DNA of 64,000 nt from an uncultured Cellulophaga sp. (GCA_947491225.1 CANLIE010000002.1:1-64000), one strand, 5' to 3'. Shown: positions 6,790 through 15,145, numbered from the stretch's first letter. Numbers and translations: made by a program. The notes: generated from the sequence alone by a model not told the origin.

Positions 6790-8949
6790 ATGAAATTTTA
6801 TACAGCATTTATTATCTCATTCCTCTTTTTAGCTGCAAACGCACAGGAACCAACAATTAAATATGTTGACACCAAAATTGAAATAGACGGTAAATTCAAT
6901 GAAGAAGTTTGGAATACTTTAAATGCACATACTGGTTTCTATAACTATGCACCAACGGATATTGGGTTGGCAGAAAACCAAACATCCGTAAAACTATTTC
7001 ATAATGGAGAATATCTGTATGTTAGTTTGGTCTATAATGACACTACAAGCGAAACACGGGTAAATTCTTTAAAACGAGATGTTCCTATTGGGTTAAGCGA
7101 TGGATTTGTAATGGTTTTAGATACCCAAAACCAAGAACAAAACGCCTATTATTTTTCAGTAAATAGTTATAGTACCCAAATAGATGGTATAGTAGAGCGT
7201 ACCAATGAAGGTTATGATTTTACCACAAGTTGGAGTACGGTATGGAAAGCTAAAGCCTTTATAAATGGCAAGCAAAAGCAATATGAAATAGCTATTCCGT
7301 TAAAATCGCTAAACTTCAATAAAAACAATACAGTCTTCGGAGTTCAATTTTATGTCAGGGATATTAAAATTAATTCGTGGACCATTTTAAAGAATGTAAA
7401 ACGCAACTATGGTTTGTTTGACTTGCGTTTTACCGAAAAATTTAAGGTTGAAGATTTGCCCAATACATCGGCCTCACGTTTTGCACTTACTCCATCCGTA
7501 ACTATAAATAATCAAAATGATGTTGTAAACAATACAGATGAAACAACATTTAAACCAAGTTTAGACGTACAATACAATGTAACATCATCATTAAAATTAG
7601 ATGCAACCATAAACCCAGATTTTTCTCAGATAGATGTTGACCAACAAGTAACGAACCTTACCCGATTCTCCATATTTTTTCCAGAGCAAAGGAATTTCTT
7701 TTTAGAGAATTCTGATTTATTTTCAAATTTAGGTGTAGATGGTGTTAATCCATTTTATTCAAGACGAATAGGCGCAAATAGTGATATTCAATTTGGATTA
7801 AAATTATCAGGAAATATATCGCCAAAAACAAGAATTGGGGTTTTAAACGTGCAAACGGATGAAGAGGCGAGTATTGCATCACAAAATTATGGAACCCTAG
7901 TAGCAGAACAACAACTCTCGAAAAATTTTACAGCAACTGGTTATTTAATTAATAGGCAAGAAACAGATGGCTTTGAATTTAAAGATGACTACAATAGAGT
8001 AACAGGAATCAATATAAATTTTAAATCAGATAACAATAAGTGGATTGGTTTAGCCAATATGGGCAAAAGTTTCAATGATGAAGTTTCTGGAGATAATAGT
8101 TTTTACAATGCGGGAATCTGGTTTAATAAAAGAGGTTTTAACTGGAATGCCGCTATAAAAAATGTAGGTAAAAATTATATTACAGATGTTGGTTTTACAC
8201 CACGTTTGTATAATTATGATGCAATTAACGATGTAGTAATTAGAGAAGGTTATACACAAACAACAGGAGGAATTCAGTATGAAAAATTTTATGAAAAATC
8301 GAAAACATTAAATTCTGTAAGATATCTGAATTATAGTAACAACACCTATTTTGATGAAAGCGGCGAAGTAAATCAATTATCACACTTTTTTAATGGAGCA
8401 GTATTTTTTAAAGACTTGTCATCTATCTATTATGTGTACACCCAAGATTACGTAAACTTAAAATATGGTTTTGCCCCTTTAGGAAATGGAAATGCCTTAG
8501 TGCCGGATACATACAATTTTGGCATTTTTAAAGTAGGGTATAATTCAGCAAATAATCAAAAAATCAGATATCAATTAAATGTACAAAAAGGAAGCTATTA
8601 TGGCGGAAGTAGAATTGCGGCGGGAGCGTACTTAAACTATCAATTATTGCCTTTTGCGAATCTTCAATTGAATTATGACATAAATAAAATCGATTTAGAT
8701 GCATTAGGTAAAGAAACATTTCATTTAGCACGATTTACCGGGGAAGTATTTTTTAATAATCGTTTAAATTGGACTACCTATGTACAATACAATACGCAAC
8801 GAGATAACTTTAATGTAAGTAGTAGATTGCAATGGGAATATAAACCTTTGTCATATATTTATCTAGTTGTTTCAGATAATTTTAACAAAACCATTACACG
8901 AACAAATTGGGGCGTTGCATTTAAAATGAACTATCGATTTGACTTTTAG
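6790..8949 (+). CDS. DUF5916 outer-membrane protein with CBM9-like N-terminus
   Basis: A 719-residue protein. The frame is open from 6736, but the ATG at 6790 starts a good signal peptide (MKFYTAFIISFLFLAANAQ) and is preferred. Residues about 25-210 form a carbohydrate-binding-family-9-like sandwich (IKYVDTKIEIDGKFNEEVWN, DGFVMVLDTQNQEQNAYYFS). From about 220 to the end the sequence is DUF5916: NPDFSQIDVDQQVTNLTRFS, FFPEQRNFFLENSD, then alternating aromatic beta strands ending in phenylalanine (YRFDF), as in outer-membrane barrels. The family is widespread in Bacteroidota, is sometimes labelled hydrolase, and has no settled function. It is the last gene of the 4559-8949 run. Confidence 0.85.
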   Translation: MKFYTAFIISFLFLAANAQEPTIKYVDTKIEIDGKFNEEVWNTLNAHTGFYNYAPTDIGLAENQTSVKLFHNGEYLYVSLVYNDTTSETRVNSLKRDVPIGLSDGFVMVLDTQNQEQNAYYFSVNSYSTQIDGIVERTNEGYDFTTSWSTVWKAKAFINGKQKQYEIAIPLKSLNFNKNNTVFGVQFYVRDIKINSWTILKNVKRNYGLFDLRFTEKFKVEDLPNTSASRFALTPSVTINNQNDVVNNTDETTFKPSLDVQYNVTSSLKLDATINPDFSQIDVDQQVTNLTRFSIFFPEQRNFFLENSDLFSNLGVDGVNPFYSRRIGANSDIQFGLKLSGNISPKTRIGVLNVQTDEEASIASQNYGTLVAEQQLSKNFTATGYLINRQETDGFEFKDDYNRVTGININFKSDNNKWIGLANMGKSFNDEVSGDNSFYNAGIWFNKRGFNWNAAIKNVGKNYITDVGFTPRLYNYDAINDVVIREGYTQTTGGIQYEKFYEKSKTLNSVRYLNYSNNTYFDESGEVNQLSHFFNGAVFFKDLSSIYYVYTQDYVNLKYGFAPLGNGNALVPDTYNFGIFKVGYNSANNQKIRYQLNVQKGSYYGGSRIAAGAYLNYQLLPFANLQLNYDINKIDLDALGKETFHLARFTGEVFFNNRLNWTTYVQYNTQRDNFNVSSRLQWEYKPLSYIYLVVSDNFNKTITRTNWGVAFKMNYRFDF

Positions 8950-9152
8950 CTTTTCCAAATTGAAGCAGTTTAAAACCATAAAAGTGTCTTTTTTTTATAT
9001 TTTCCACAATCTTTCAAAGATAATTTCGTTAATTAAAATTTAACCTATTATATAGAATGATAAAAAATATAAAATTAATCTGGTTGTTCTAAAATTAAAT
9101 AACAGACCTAGAAAAAGATATAACTTCTAAAATCCTATTCAAAAATTTGATT

Positions 9153-9191
9153 AAGTCATAAGTCAAAACGATGATTTTGCGTTTATGACTT
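9153..9191 (+). other. Long hairpin upstream of the 9221 gene
   Basis: AAGTCATAA (9153-9161) pairs with TTATGACTT (9183-9191), and inside that CAAAA (9164-9168) pairs with TTTTG (9175-9179) around a CGATGA loop. This makes a two-tier stem 30 bases before the next ATG. There is no T run after it, so a simple terminator is unlikely; an operator or leader structure is possible. Confidence 0.5.
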
Positions 9192-9220
9192 GAATACACC
9201 AAACATTAAAAACAAAATTT

Positions 9221-9478
9221 ATGAGTAATCTTAAAAATATTTTAGAAAAGCAAAATCAAATATGGGTATTCTTAATTGGAATTGCTTTAATAATTGCGGG
9301 GTTTTATTTCTTCTTTCATATACAAGAACTTGAAGAAGTTGGACAAGAAGTAAGATTTAGCAGGAAAGTTCAATGGATTTATAATCTCTTAGGCAAATAC
9401 GGAATATTGGCTCTCTTTGAAATAGTAGGGCTTATTGCACTAGTATCTGGAATAAGGCAATTAAGAGGAAAGCTATAA
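9221..9478 (+). CDS. Small two-helix membrane protein, unknown function
   Basis: An 85-residue protein with two hydrophobic segments (about 14-33 and 60-77) separated by a charged loop (HIQELEEVGQEVRFSRKVQ) and a basic C-terminus (RQLRGKL). I recognise no family. It sits three bases before the DUF1266 gene, so the two are almost certainly cotranscribed and perhaps act together at the membrane. The ATG start is preceded by an A-rich leader typical of this genome. Confidence 0.6.
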   Translation: MSNLKNILEKQNQIWVFLIGIALIIAGFYFFFHIQELEEVGQEVRFSRKVQWIYNLLGKYGILALFEIVGLIALVSGIRQLRGKL

Positions 9479-9481
9479 ATT

Positions 9482-10201
9482 ATGAGTCAAAACACATACT
9501 ACATTATTGGTGGCATTGCAATTGTTTTTACCATCTATCTAATATTTGTAATTGTTTATGCCAAAAACAGAAAAAATAAACAGCTTAAAAAATTTGACAA
9601 TCTAAAGCCTCTTAACAGAAATCAGAAACACGCTTTAGTGTTCGGAGCCATTTTAGACTATCATAGAGGCGAAGAGTTTATTGAATTACAACCCAAAAGT
9701 TCCATTGACCTATATTTGCATGGACTCAAAGATTCTTGGGGAATATCGAATAAAGAAGATACTATCGAAACTATAGAAAATTTAATCGCATTAGATAGAA
9801 GTCAACAATTTGATGAGTACTTAGTTGAGCTTTCTCCCGATTTAATACGAATCCAAAATAAAATTGCTAAAGGCCTAAAACTTGATTTAGAAATTATTCA
9901 GCAAGTAAAGTCAACTTTTGCTTGGGATATATGTAGAGCCGTTGCTTTAATAAAATGGTGTTTTTGGTGTAGTTACTTATCTGAAGAAGAAACTTGGGAT
10001 TATATTTATGAAGCCGTTAATATGGCTCAAAACAAAGGCACTGACTGGCAAAATTATACTATTTCGTTTCTATTGGGTAGAACTATGCAAGGTTTTGACT
10101 TAGAAGATGTAATCATTGAATCAGAACAACTTTTAAGCCAAAAGACTTTATTAGGGAAACAAGAGTCTCTGAGTCTATATACTAAATTTCCGTACAAATA
10201 A
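9482..10201 (+). CDS. Membrane-anchored DUF1266 protein
   Basis: A 239-residue protein with one N-terminal membrane segment (about 6-27) followed by a basic KNRKNKQLKK stop-transfer. The rest is cytoplasmic, and the C-terminal half shows the DUF1266 pattern: WGISNKEDTIETIENLI, FAWDICRAVALIKWCFWCSYL, NMAQNKGTDWQNYTISFLLGR. DUF1266 proteins are found near secretion, polymorphic toxin and WG-repeat genes and have no defined activity. The last 20 or so codons are partially duplicated at about 10928-10975, where they mark the start of the second copy of a tandem repeat. Confidence 0.8.
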   Translation: MSQNTYYIIGGIAIVFTIYLIFVIVYAKNRKNKQLKKFDNLKPLNRNQKHALVFGAILDYHRGEEFIELQPKSSIDLYLHGLKDSWGISNKEDTIETIENLIALDRSQQFDEYLVELSPDLIRIQNKIAKGLKLDLEIIQQVKSTFAWDICRAVALIKWCFWCSYLSEEETWDYIYEAVNMAQNKGTDWQNYTISFLLGRTMQGFDLEDVIIESEQLLSQKTLLGKQESLSLYTKFPYK

Positions 10202-10237
10202 AATTTTACAATTTTAACAAACTATAAATTTATAATT

Positions 10238-10756
10238 ATGAAAAAAAGTTTTTTACTAGCGATTACGATAATAGGTTTTTCAATTTCGTCAAATGCACAA
10301 GACATTAAATTTGGTGTTAAAGGAGGGGTAAATTTCTCTTCTATAAACGGAAACGATATAAGTGATGATATAGATGGAAGAACAGGATATCATATAGGAG
10401 CCGTTGCACAAGTGGGGTTAACAGATATGTTTGCTTTGCAACCAGAACTTATCTATTCTGCCCAAGGAATTAAAAATTTGGATATCGATTATATCAATAT
10501 TCCTGTTTTATTAAAACTTAAGTTTGCTGAACTTTTTAGCGTGGAGGCCGGACCTCAATTTGGTTTCGTTATTAATGATGGTTTTAGAACTGGTAAACCA
10601 CAAAGCTTCGATTTTAATGGTGCGTTAGGTGCAGGAGTAGAATTTGGTTCTTTTTTCGGGCAGCTACGCTATAGCATAGGTTTTACAGATGTAATAGAAA
10701 ATGCAGATTGGAAAAACTCTAATTTTCAGGTATCTGTTGGGTATTATATATTTTAA
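10238..10756 (+). CDS. Outer-membrane beta-barrel protein (PorT-like), copy A
   Basis: A 172-residue protein with a signal peptide ending SISSNAQ (about 1-20) and a mature part typical of the small OMP_b-brl_2/PorT-like barrels: FGVKGGVNFSSING, GAVAQVGLTDMFALQPELIY, YINIPVLLKLKF, VEAGPQFGFVI, GAGVEFGSFFGQLRYSIG, ending in an aromatic strand (QVSVGYYIF). Eight strands would fit. It closely resembles the next barrel gene at 11002, the two being halves of a tandem duplication. Differences cluster in the N-terminal signal and in the extracellular-loop-like segments. Function is unknown; such barrels are structural or binding proteins. Confidence 0.88.
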   Translation: MKKSFLLAITIIGFSISSNAQDIKFGVKGGVNFSSINGNDISDDIDGRTGYHIGAVAQVGLTDMFALQPELIYSAQGIKNLDIDYINIPVLLKLKFAELFSVEAGPQFGFVINDGFRTGKPQSFDFNGALGAGVEFGSFFGQLRYSIGFTDVIENADWKNSNFQVSVGYYIF

Positions 10757-10800
10757 TACCTAAGAAGTGTGGTAGATTAAAACACTGAACTATTAATTAT

Positions 10801-10925
10801 ATGAACAAAATACTATTAGCCTTAATTATTGTTTTTCCTTAAAACGTATTCTCGCAAAAGTCTGATTGTGAAGAAAACTTGAAACACAATTAATTAGTAA
10901 GATAAGACCCTATAAGTCAAAAAAA
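10801..10925 (+). pseudogene. 5' fragment of the WG-repeat-like gene (copy A)
   Basis: The ATG at 10801 opens MNKILLALIIVFP and then meets TAA where copy B has TTA (Leu). Downstream, CAA (Gln) is intact where copy B has TAA. A one-base loss then shifts the frame before the sequence ends at the duplication junction. The fragment is homologous to 11562-11686 and cannot encode a functional protein. Confidence 0.85.
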
Positions 10926-10927
10926 CT

Positions 10928-11690
10928 TGTTAGGAAAACAAGAACATCTGAGTATATATTCTAATACAAATAAAATTTTAATAAACTATAAATTTATAAT
11001 TATGAAATTTTTTTTATTAATAATTACAATAATAGGTTTTTCAATTTCATCAAATGCACAAGACATCAAATTTGGTTTTAAAGGAGGGGTAAATTTCTCT
11101 ACTATAAACGGAAACGATATAAGAGGTGATATAGATGGAAGAACGGGGTATCATATAGGAGCTGTAGCACAAGTTGGGTTAACAGATATGTTAGCTTTGC
11201 AACCTGAACTTATCTATTCTGCTCAAGGAATTAAAAATTTGGATATTGATTATATCAATATTCCTGTTTTATTAAAACTTAAGTTTGCTGAACTTTTTAG
11301 TGTAGAAGCTGGTCCGCAATTTGGTTTTATAATCAATGATGAATATACATTAGTTGAACCAGAAGGTTTTGATTTTAGTGGAGCTGTAGGTGTTGGAGTA
11401 GAATTAGGTTCTTTTTTTGGTCAATTGCGTTATAATATTGGTTTTACTGACATTGTTGAAAATGTCGATATAAAAAACTCTAATTTTCAGGTATCTGTTG
11501 GGTATTATATATTTTAATACCTAAGAAGTGTGGTAGATTAAAACACTAAACTATTAATTATATGAACAAAATACTATTAGTCTTAATTATTGTTATTCCT
11601 TTAAACGTATTCTCGTAAAAATATGATTGTGAAGAAAAGCTTGAAATACAATTAATTAGTAAGATAAGCCCCTATAAGTCAGAAGAACTT
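10928..11690. repeat. Tandem duplication, copy B
   Basis: The second unit begins with a truncated copy of the DUF1266 tail, about 15 bases shorter than in copy A. It contains the barrel gene 11002-11517 and runs into the single full-length WG-repeat-like gene. Identity to copy A is highest in the barrel-gene centre and at its 3' flank, where CCTAAGAAGTGTGGTAG is shared exactly. Confidence 0.85.
11002..11517 (+). CDS. Outer-membrane beta-barrel protein (PorT-like), copy B
   Basis: A 171-residue protein. The frame is open from an ATG-like start at 10927, but that stretch is the duplicated tail of the DUF1266 gene read in frame. The ATG at 11002 matches the start of copy A and opens the signal peptide (MKFFLLIITIIGFSISSNAQ). 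The barrel is nearly the same as copy A, with changes such as DEYTLVEPEGFDF in place of DGFRTGKPQSFDF in one loop. The reading frame is intact, so both copies are likely expressed. Loop divergence is what one expects of surface-exposed segments. Confidence 0.87.
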   Translation: MKFFLLIITIIGFSISSNAQDIKFGFKGGVNFSTINGNDIRGDIDGRTGYHIGAVAQVGLTDMLALQPELIYSAQGIKNLDIDYINIPVLLKLKFAELFSVEAGPQFGFIINDEYTLVEPEGFDFSGAVGVGVELGSFFGQLRYNIGFTDIVENVDIKNSNFQVSVGYYIF

Positions 11691-12635
11691 GTACCATACT
11701 ATTCAGAAAAAGATGAAAAATGGGGGTTTTTACATAAAGAATCTAAAAAAAAAATTACAGAACCTATTTTCAAGAAACCCATTGTTTTTAATCCTTGGCT
11801 CATTGCAGACTATGCTTTTGAAACTAAAAATAATGAAGATGGTTGTACCATCGTATTAAAAGGTTCTAAAAACAGCTATGATGTGCGCTATGTTTCAGAA
11901 GAGGATTATGATAACTCAAGTCAAACAGTGTACAATGAGTCTTTTGAAGAGGCAAGAAACGACAGGGAAATGATCAATAAAGACATTTCTGGTTTTGAAG
12001 TTGACGAAGAAGGGGCCATTACCTCTTATAATGACAAGTACTATGACTTTAACAATAATGAACCGCTAATTGATGGATATGCCATCCAATTCAAAGAAAA
12101 GTACTATGCGGTAGTGAATAAGTATGAAAATTTTGTTACCACCTATTCTGTTATTGATCAAGATGGCAATGTAGTTGAGGGGTTTGAAAAGATGCGTGAC
12201 CGTCCTCGCTACAAATATACCTTTGCTACCCCGGAAGATTTGTGGTTTTTGATTAAAGTAGAGAAAAATAGAGAGGGTTATGTTTTTAGGTCTATTAATC
12301 AAAAAGAATCTCCTGAAAAATTTGCATCCCCTTATAGTATGACCATATTTCCTAAAACCATTGGGTACGCTATTCTAGTAACAGAATCGGGATATGGCGT
12401 ATTGGACTTGACAACAATGAAATGGAAAATCGAACCTGCTCCTGAAAATGTATTCTACTCCTTACATTATGCTTCATCAGATGTATTGTTGGACAAAAAA
12501 TATCCGGATCATATCGTTCCTGAGATTTCCGTTGAAAAGATATATGAAAATCGCAGAAAATCGAATATTTATGTTCTAAATCCTAAAAATCAATTCCATG
12601 ATTTAGATTTAAACTTATATATCCCTAAAGATTAG
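11562..12635 (+). pseudogene. WG-repeat-like secreted protein gene with a nonsense codon
   Basis: The frame from the ATG at 11562 is collinear for 358 codons apart from one TAA (11616-11618) at codon 19, directly after the signal-peptide-like MNKILLVLIIVIPLNVFS. Copy A of the same segment has CAA there, so the ancestral residue was glutamine. After the stop, the open frame continues (SDCEEK-like, then KWGFLHKESKKKITEPIF). That motif and ESGYGVLDLTTMKWKIEPAP resemble WG repeats. A shorter frame from an internal GTG at 11883 exists but would lack the signal and the first repeats. Translation could occur only by readthrough, so I call it a young pseudogene. A sequencing error at one base is possible. 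Confidence 0.8.
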
Positions 12636-12759
12636 TATGACCCTTGTACATTCCTCTTTTAATTTTTTTAAAATCAAATTATTTGGAATGTCAGTTGTTA
12701 GATGTGTAATTTAATGTTGAACTCATTTAAAAAAACTTAATTAATACTGAAAATTTATT

Positions 12760-13457
12760 TTAACTTTTAAACCTTTCTTCAACCATAGTCTTGTAACTAT
12801 CACCAATAGGAATCTCTATTTTACCCATCTCCACATCATTTTTTGTGTAAGCAGTAATTTTATTGTGATTTACAATATACGAACGATGAATGCGTATAAA
12901 GTGGTAATCCAACTCTTTTTCAAAAGCAGAAACACTAATTTTTATAGTATGTGACTCATCTACTAAATAAATTTTCACATAATTATTCAAACTTTCCACA
13001 TACAGAATGTCGTTAAAATTTATTCTTATTTTTTTTCTGTTTTTTATCACAAAAATAGAATCATCCTTTTCTGTAATTAACATAGTGTTTGACTCTTGAT
13101 TAAAATTATTTTGTTGTTGTTTAAATTTTTCTATGGCTTAAAAAAACAAACAGTAATAGGCTTTAATAAATAATTCACTGTATTTAATTCAAAACCATCC
13201 AAAGCATAATTTCTGTAAGCCCTCGTAAAAATAACGTTAGGTTTGTTAAGCAAGTTTTTAAAAAAATCAGTTCCTTTTAAAACGGGCATTTCTATATCTA
13301 AGAACAGTAAATCTATTGTCTTTTGCTGTAAAACGGTGCTTACCTCAATCGCACTGGAACAAGAGGCTTCTAATTCAAAATCATCTAATTGTTTTAAATG
13401 GGTTTCTATTAGCTCTCTAGCCAGTTCATCATCAATAATTAAGCACTTATATGTCAT
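12760..13457 (-). pseudogene. Decayed LytTR response regulator (paralogue of 2580-3281)
   Basis: The whole segment aligns base for base with the intact regulator at 2580-3281. Starting at the ATG at 13455-13457, the receiver part reads MTYKCLIIDDELARELIE, so one glutamate codon has been lost, and phospho-acceptor context LLFLDIEMP remains. The conserved switch threonine has become arginine (FTRAYRNYALDG), and a deletion near 13135-13155 shifts the frame into a stop after KPITVCFFKP. The LytTR half (12760-13083, 107 codons from a new ATG) is still fully open with VESLNNYVKIY and FIRIHRSYIVN. The full-length product is certainly dead; a free DNA-binding domain could still be made. Confidence 0.88.
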
Positions 13458-13522
13458 TTAGCTAGAATTTTTAAAGTTACCGTATAAGATTCTTTTTCAT
13501 CATAAATATTTAACGAATAATT
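13458..13522 (-). pseudogene. Fossil of the LytS-type kinase 3' end
   Basis: GCTAGAATTTTTAAAGTTAC and the following TATAAGATTCTTTTTCATCA correspond to 3285-3345 in the intact kinase gene with a few substitutions. Similarity fades at about 13522. The fragment sits directly upstream of the decayed regulator, in the same order as the intact operon, so the duplication included the kinase gene and most of it was later deleted. Confidence 0.75.
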
Positions 13523-13709
13523 GTAGGTTTTAGATGTAAAGAGCACTAATCCATTTTGTTTAAGACATATTTAGTACAAATAATGATCTTAGTTTTGAAT
13601 TAAAATTATGATATTCAAAAAAAGAAATATGAAAATGATCTTCTTTTGTAACACTTTTAAAAAATAGTAGTATACTATTATAGAAAAGCAACCAATAAAA
13701 TATTAAAGA

Positions 13710-14264
13710 TTGAATACATTAACAGATGAAGCATTAATGCTAAAAGTTAAATCTGGAGAAACATTTAGGCTAGGTCTTTTGTATGAACGATATAAAAAGA
13801 AACTTTTTGGATTCTTTTTTCAGATGAATAAAGATGCTGATTTAAGTGAGGACTTAGTTCAAAATGTATTTATACGAGTATTAAAATACAAGCATACATA
13901 TACAGAAGAAAGCAAATTTATTACTTGGTTATTTAAAATAGCAAGGAATGTAAGTTATGATGATTTTAAAAAAAATAAGGAGTATAGGCACCAAAAAGAT
14001 ATAGTAAATGTAGAGAATAGAATAAGTTCACCTGATAGTATTGAAGAAAAAATGATATATAAAGAAAACGTATCTATATTGAAAATTGCACTACAAAAAT
14101 TATCTTATGAGAAAAGAGAAATACTTTTATTAAGTAAATATAAAGAGTTAAAATATAAAGAAATAGGAGAGGTAATTGGTTGCAATGAAGGTGCAGCTAG
14201 AACAAAAGTTCACCGAGCATTAAATGAATTAAAAGATTTTTTTTTAGTATTAGAAAAAAGATAG
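13710..14264 (+). CDS. ECF RNA polymerase sigma factor
   Basis: A 184-residue extracytoplasmic-function sigma factor. Region 2 spans about 22-90 (LLYERYKKKLFGFFFQM, SEDLVQNVFIRVLKYKHTY, KFITWLFKIARNVSYDDF) and region 4 about 122-175 (LQKLSYEKREILLLSKYKEL, YKEIGEVIGCNEGAARTKVH, helix-turn-helix). The frame begins at a TTG (13710). The next in-frame ATG (13737) would cut into the NTLTDEALM helix common in this family, so TTG is preferred. Four bases separate it from the HEAT-repeat anti-sigma candidate, and two DUF4097 genes follow. An imperfect inverted repeat ATAGTA/TACTAT (13664-13678) lies upstream and may mark the regulated promoter. Confidence 0.9.
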   Translation: MNTLTDEALMLKVKSGETFRLGLLYERYKKKLFGFFFQMNKDADLSEDLVQNVFIRVLKYKHTYTEESKFITWLFKIARNVSYDDFKKNKEYRHQKDIVNVENRISSPDSIEEKMIYKENVSILKIALQKLSYEKREILLLSKYKELKYKEIGEVIGCNEGAARTKVHRALNELKDFFLVLEKR

Positions 14265-14267
14265 AAG

Positions 14268-15056
14268 ATGAATCATAAAGAATTTAAAGAAACAATAGTA
14301 GATTATATTTCAGAAAATTTATCTACTAAAAAGCAGCAAGAATTTAAGCAGTTTTTAAAGGATAATCCTGATAGCCAGAAAGAGATAGAAGAAATAAATC
14401 TGCTTTGGAGTGGTTTAGAAGAAAATGTAGAGCCAACTACAGCAATGGATATAAAGTTTTATACAATGTTAAATGCACAAAAAAAGAGCAAAGAAAGAGT
14501 TACATTAATACCAGCGAGTGAAAATTTTTTAGCAAAAATTTTTTCAAAAAAAATAGTCTATACGCTAGCAATTTTAGCAATTGGGTTTTTTATAGGAAAC
14601 AATTTGAATATAGAAACAGATTTATCAGAAGAAACATTGCAAATTGCACAGAAAGAAACAGAAGAGGTACGTGGTCAATTAGTATTAACATTATTAGAAC
14701 AACCCTCTGCAAATAAGAGATTGCAAGCAGTAAGTGAGGTGAATAAATTAAATTCAGTAACAGAAACTATTGTAAAAGCTTTGTTTTCAACATTAAACAA
14801 TGACGCTAATGTTAATGTTCGTTTATCTGCAATTGAAGCACTATCTAACTATACATATATTCCTCTAGTAAGAGAGGGGTTAGTAGCATCTATTATTCAT
14901 CAAAAATCACCAATGGTACAGATTGCATTAGCAGATTTAATGGTAAAATTACAAGAAAAAAAGGCAGTAGAATCATTTAAAAAATTAATAAAAGAAGAAG
15001 ACGTAAATGTAAGCGCCAAGCAAAAAATGGAAGAAAGTATTCAGCGTATTATTTAA
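14268..15056 (+). CDS. Membrane anti-sigma-like protein with HEAT repeats
   Basis: A 262-residue protein. Residues 1-60 form a charged cytoplasmic helix region (FKETIVDYISENLSTKKQQE) resembling the N-terminal part of Bacteroidota anti-sigma factors, without visible zinc-binding Cys/His. One membrane span lies at about 96-112 (VYTLAILAIGFFIGN). The periplasmic part (about 135-260) is made of HEAT-like helical repeats (RLQAVSEVNKLNSVTETIVK, VNVRLSAIEALSNYTYIPLV, PMVQIALADLMVKLQEKKAV). Its position four bases after an ECF sigma gene supports an anti-sigma role; that is inference from context and topology. The HEAT domain is a plausible periplasmic sensor or contact for the downstream DUF4097 proteins. 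Confidence 0.8.
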   Translation: MNHKEFKETIVDYISENLSTKKQQEFKQFLKDNPDSQKEIEEINLLWSGLEENVEPTTAMDIKFYTMLNAQKKSKERVTLIPASENFLAKIFSKKIVYTLAILAIGFFIGNNLNIETDLSEETLQIAQKETEEVRGQLVLTLLEQPSANKRLQAVSEVNKLNSVTETIVKALFSTLNNDANVNVRLSAIEALSNYTYIPLVREGLVASIIHQKSPMVQIALADLMVKLQEKKAVESFKKLIKEEDVNVSAKQKMEESIQRII

Positions 15057-15145
15057 TTCCAAGAATAATTTTTGATGTAAAATGGCAAATCCTAGGCCGC
15101 TTTTTTGCAGAAATAAATAATAGTCATTCATCAAAAACAACAATT

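Larger units (their letters stand above)
10140..10927. repeat. Tandem duplication, copy A
   Basis: This unit runs from the last codons of the DUF1266 gene through a beta-barrel gene to the first 40 or so codons of a WG-repeat-like gene. The same order recurs immediately afterwards (10928-11690). The start codons of the two barrel genes are 764 bases apart and their stops 761 apart. The junction near 10925 joins a WG-gene sequence (CCTATAAGTC...) directly to a DUF1266 tail-like sequence (TTAGGAAAACAAGA). Confidence 0.85.

Noticed and set aside
10927-11001. N-terminal extension of the second barrel gene
   Set aside because: It is the duplicated tail of the DUF1266 gene read in frame; the signal peptide starts at 11002.
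11883-12635. Stand-alone 250-codon gene start at an internal GTG
   Set aside because: The upstream frame is collinear and coding-like apart from one TAA, so the GTG frame is a truncated reading of a pseudogene.
13243-13461. 72-codon plus-strand frame
   Set aside because: Antisense to the decayed LytTR receiver half; no independent support.
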